Shown here in pieces: positions 62,457 through 64,000 of a stretch of DNA of 64,000 nucleotides. Position 1 is the stretch's first letter. Each line of letters begins with the position of its first letter. Source of the DNA: Rotaria sordida. Taxonomy: Eukaryota > Rotifera > Eurotatoria > Philodinida > Philodinidae. The stretch covers positions 86,291-150,290 of the forward strand of contig CAJNOL010000015.1 of assembly GCA_905250125.1 (NCBI GenBank), given 5' to 3'. The notes below the pieces were generated by a model. The model did not search any database. It was not told the origin of the DNA and was given only the letters and a program-made list of their open reading frames with translations. Both the position numbers and the translations under genes were made by a program.

Positions 62457-62886
62457 TACAAGTATACCAGTTTCTCTGTAAGAAAGTATGTTAACTTTCT
62501 TGGCACTATGTATCGCAAATAAATTAAGAGCAAAAAAATGTACTGATAAACCTAGAAGAAACGAGACGGCATTGATAAATAATTGTCCAACTTGTTTAAC
62601 CTTGGGATGACGAGACTACAAGGTTTTTTCGTCATAGCTTTTATTTGACAATGAGGCAAGCAAAGATAATAATCTATCGCCAATAGATAGACTATTCAAT
62701 AGCTTAAACTAACTGTCAAGTCACATTTAGACATACTGCTGATAAAAGATAGAAGTCAATCTATCTTTGCACTATTGTTATGTCGTTTTTAACCTGACAA
62801 GAGATTGATATTCTTTCTCGGTTTACAATGACATAAATACGTTCTTTGTTAGTTGTTGTGTTTCATCTTGTCCTTCGTTGTCTCTC

Positions 62887-63282
62887 TTAAATTGTTGGTA
62901 TGATGAGTCTGTATGAGAAATAGACAAGAATATCACAAGCAATCCTCCCCATAGCATCAATATTAACATACAAAACGCCTAATCGGTATTCGCCTTTTTT
63001 CTTGGACGTCAAACCACATAATGGGCTAATGAAGGCATTGCAAATCAAGAGAAAGAAAGAAAGAGAAATGGACTGTTCTCTTTCTACAGCTCTTTTTTTT
63101 TCTTCTCTTGGTCTGTATATTAGTGTGTAATCGCAATAGACCACTAACACCAACGCCGCTAATACCACAACAATCGTAACCATCATCAACGAAGCGGTTG
63201 ATGGAGCGTCAGCAATGACTGCAGCACCTTTTCTTCTTCTTCTTTCTTCATCTCTATTTCTTCTTCTTCTCTCTACATCCAT
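62887..63282 (-). CDS. Doubtful hypothetical protein with one or two membrane helices
   Basis: A 131 aa frame starts MDVERRRRNRDEERRRRKG, followed by a strong hydrophobic helix (LMMVTIVVVLAALVLVVYC), a basic loop and a second weaker hydrophobic segment (SLSFFLLICNAFISPLCGL). The charged head plus membrane anchor looks protein-like and the frame is longer than most chance frames here. However, the Arg run comes from a TTCTTC-type simple repeat on the other strand, and no splice context or family is recognised. It may be a first exon or chance. Confidence 0.22.
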   Translation of the reverse strand: MDVERRRRNRDEERRRRKGAAVIADAPSTASLMMVTIVVVLAALVLVVYCDYTLIYRPREEKKRAVEREQSISLSFFLLICNAFISPLCGLTSKKKGEYRLGVLYVNIDAMGRIACDILVYFSYRLIIPTI

Positions 63283-63964
63283 TATGCAAAAAATGCATAT
63301 ATACATATATTTATAATGATAGTAGCGCAAAAAAGGAGTAGAGAATATGAGACATAAGACGAAAGTATCTATATCTGCTTTAACCTAATACTGATGATCA
63401 ACATTTTGTTTACAATAGTGGACAATGACAACGACAATATTGAGTTTAGAAAAGGAACAAATGTTCTTTTTCTCTTTCTTTACCTTTACCCTTCTGTACT
63501 TTTACTATACTTTGCCTTTCAATTTTCGATTTTCTTTTCTTTTTTTTTTTGTACCTATTCCATTCGCCAATATCATCTTCGCCGATAGGCAAACGGACTG
63601 ATTGAACATATACAGGAAGGACAAGTATGCCCCTGATACTCCCACTTTTTGAACTATTCGCTCATTCTCTGTTCACTCATTTACTATGAACAATGACTGG
63701 CTTCACATGTTCGCTGTATTTTATTGTATGTATATGTTGTACGTCAAATGTTATTCTCGCAGTATGTTCTAAGCGTATGTTTTGTCTAAGTATGCCGATG
63801 CTGATGCCTCTGCCACCCTGCCAACAAAGAATAATAATCAACTCGTCATCTATCCGCTGAAATATGACTAATATCAACGAGCCAAGAAATGAGCAACATT
63901 GAAAGAAAGCGGCTGATTCATTGATCGATGATTACCAAAGTATTTCAGGAGGAGAAGAAGAAAG

Positions 63965-63965
<1 letters not shown>

Positions 63966-64000
<35 letters not shown>
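63966..64000. repeat. (GA)n microsatellite at window end
   Basis: GA dinucleotide run continuing past the window edge. Confidence 0.9.

Larger units (their letters stand above)
62457..64000. other. Terminal stretch, mostly unassigned
   Basis: No conserved gene is seen. It contains one unexplained minus-strand frame (62887-63282) and ends in a GA-rich microsatellite at the window edge. Confidence 0.4.

Overview
The window looks like animal nuclear DNA, most likely from a bdelloid rotifer. This is inferred from very AT-rich sequence, mostly 45-60 bp GT-AG introns, animal-type genes, a Hint-domain membrane protein, decayed ADP-ribosyltransferase/TPR genes of the kind common in bdelloids, and AG acceptor-like sites just upstream of many start codons, as expected where a spliced leader is trans-spliced. 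No species can be named from sequence alone. All exon models were built by hand from GT/AG sites, reading phase and remembered family sequences; no search was run.

Layout. 1-2876 (+): protocadherin-like adhesion receptor. 2877-7012: gene-poor, with a decayed TPR fragment. 7013-8926 (-): single-pass protein with a Hedgehog-type Hint domain. 8927-13466: no intact gene; a decayed MPPED-like phosphoesterase and a possible Tc1-like remnant. 13467-19176 (-): INPP4-type phosphoinositide 4-phosphatase in 12 exons, with an unrelated intronless gene nested in intron 8. 19803-21628 (-): translocon-associated protein alpha (SSR1), with an inverted-repeat element in intron 2. A 384 bp divergent promoter region separates it from a compact + strand row: NELF-E-like (22013), proteasome alpha PSMA6 (22608), DCC/neogenin-like receptor (25141), GPN3 (29370) and BRF1 (30701), ending at 32868. 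34461-35426 (+): unrecognised 321 aa gene. 35975-36327: foldback element. 36871-39766: decayed ADP-ribosyltransferase/TPR gene. 40737-41686: dead Tc1/mariner element with both terminal inverted repeats. 42307-52319 (+): O-GlcNAc transferase in 18 exons, with repeat elements in its large introns. 52860-54396 (+): NIPA-type magnesium transporter. 54397-64000: about 9.6 kb with no convincing gene, containing a 590 bp foldback palindrome and microsatellites.

Most intact genes are conserved housekeeping functions: Pol II pausing (NELF-E), Pol III initiation (BRF1), polymerase assembly (GPN3), proteolysis (PSMA6), ER translocation (SSR1), protein O-GlcNAcylation (OGT) and lipid signalling (INPP4). 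They do not form a pathway. The more unusual content is NELF-E without its RRM, a possible NELFE-PSMA6 operon, a nested gene in INPP4, a CxC zinc ribbon in BRF1 and at least five inverted-repeat elements, four of them in or beside genes. I did not find a convincing new defence or biosynthetic system.
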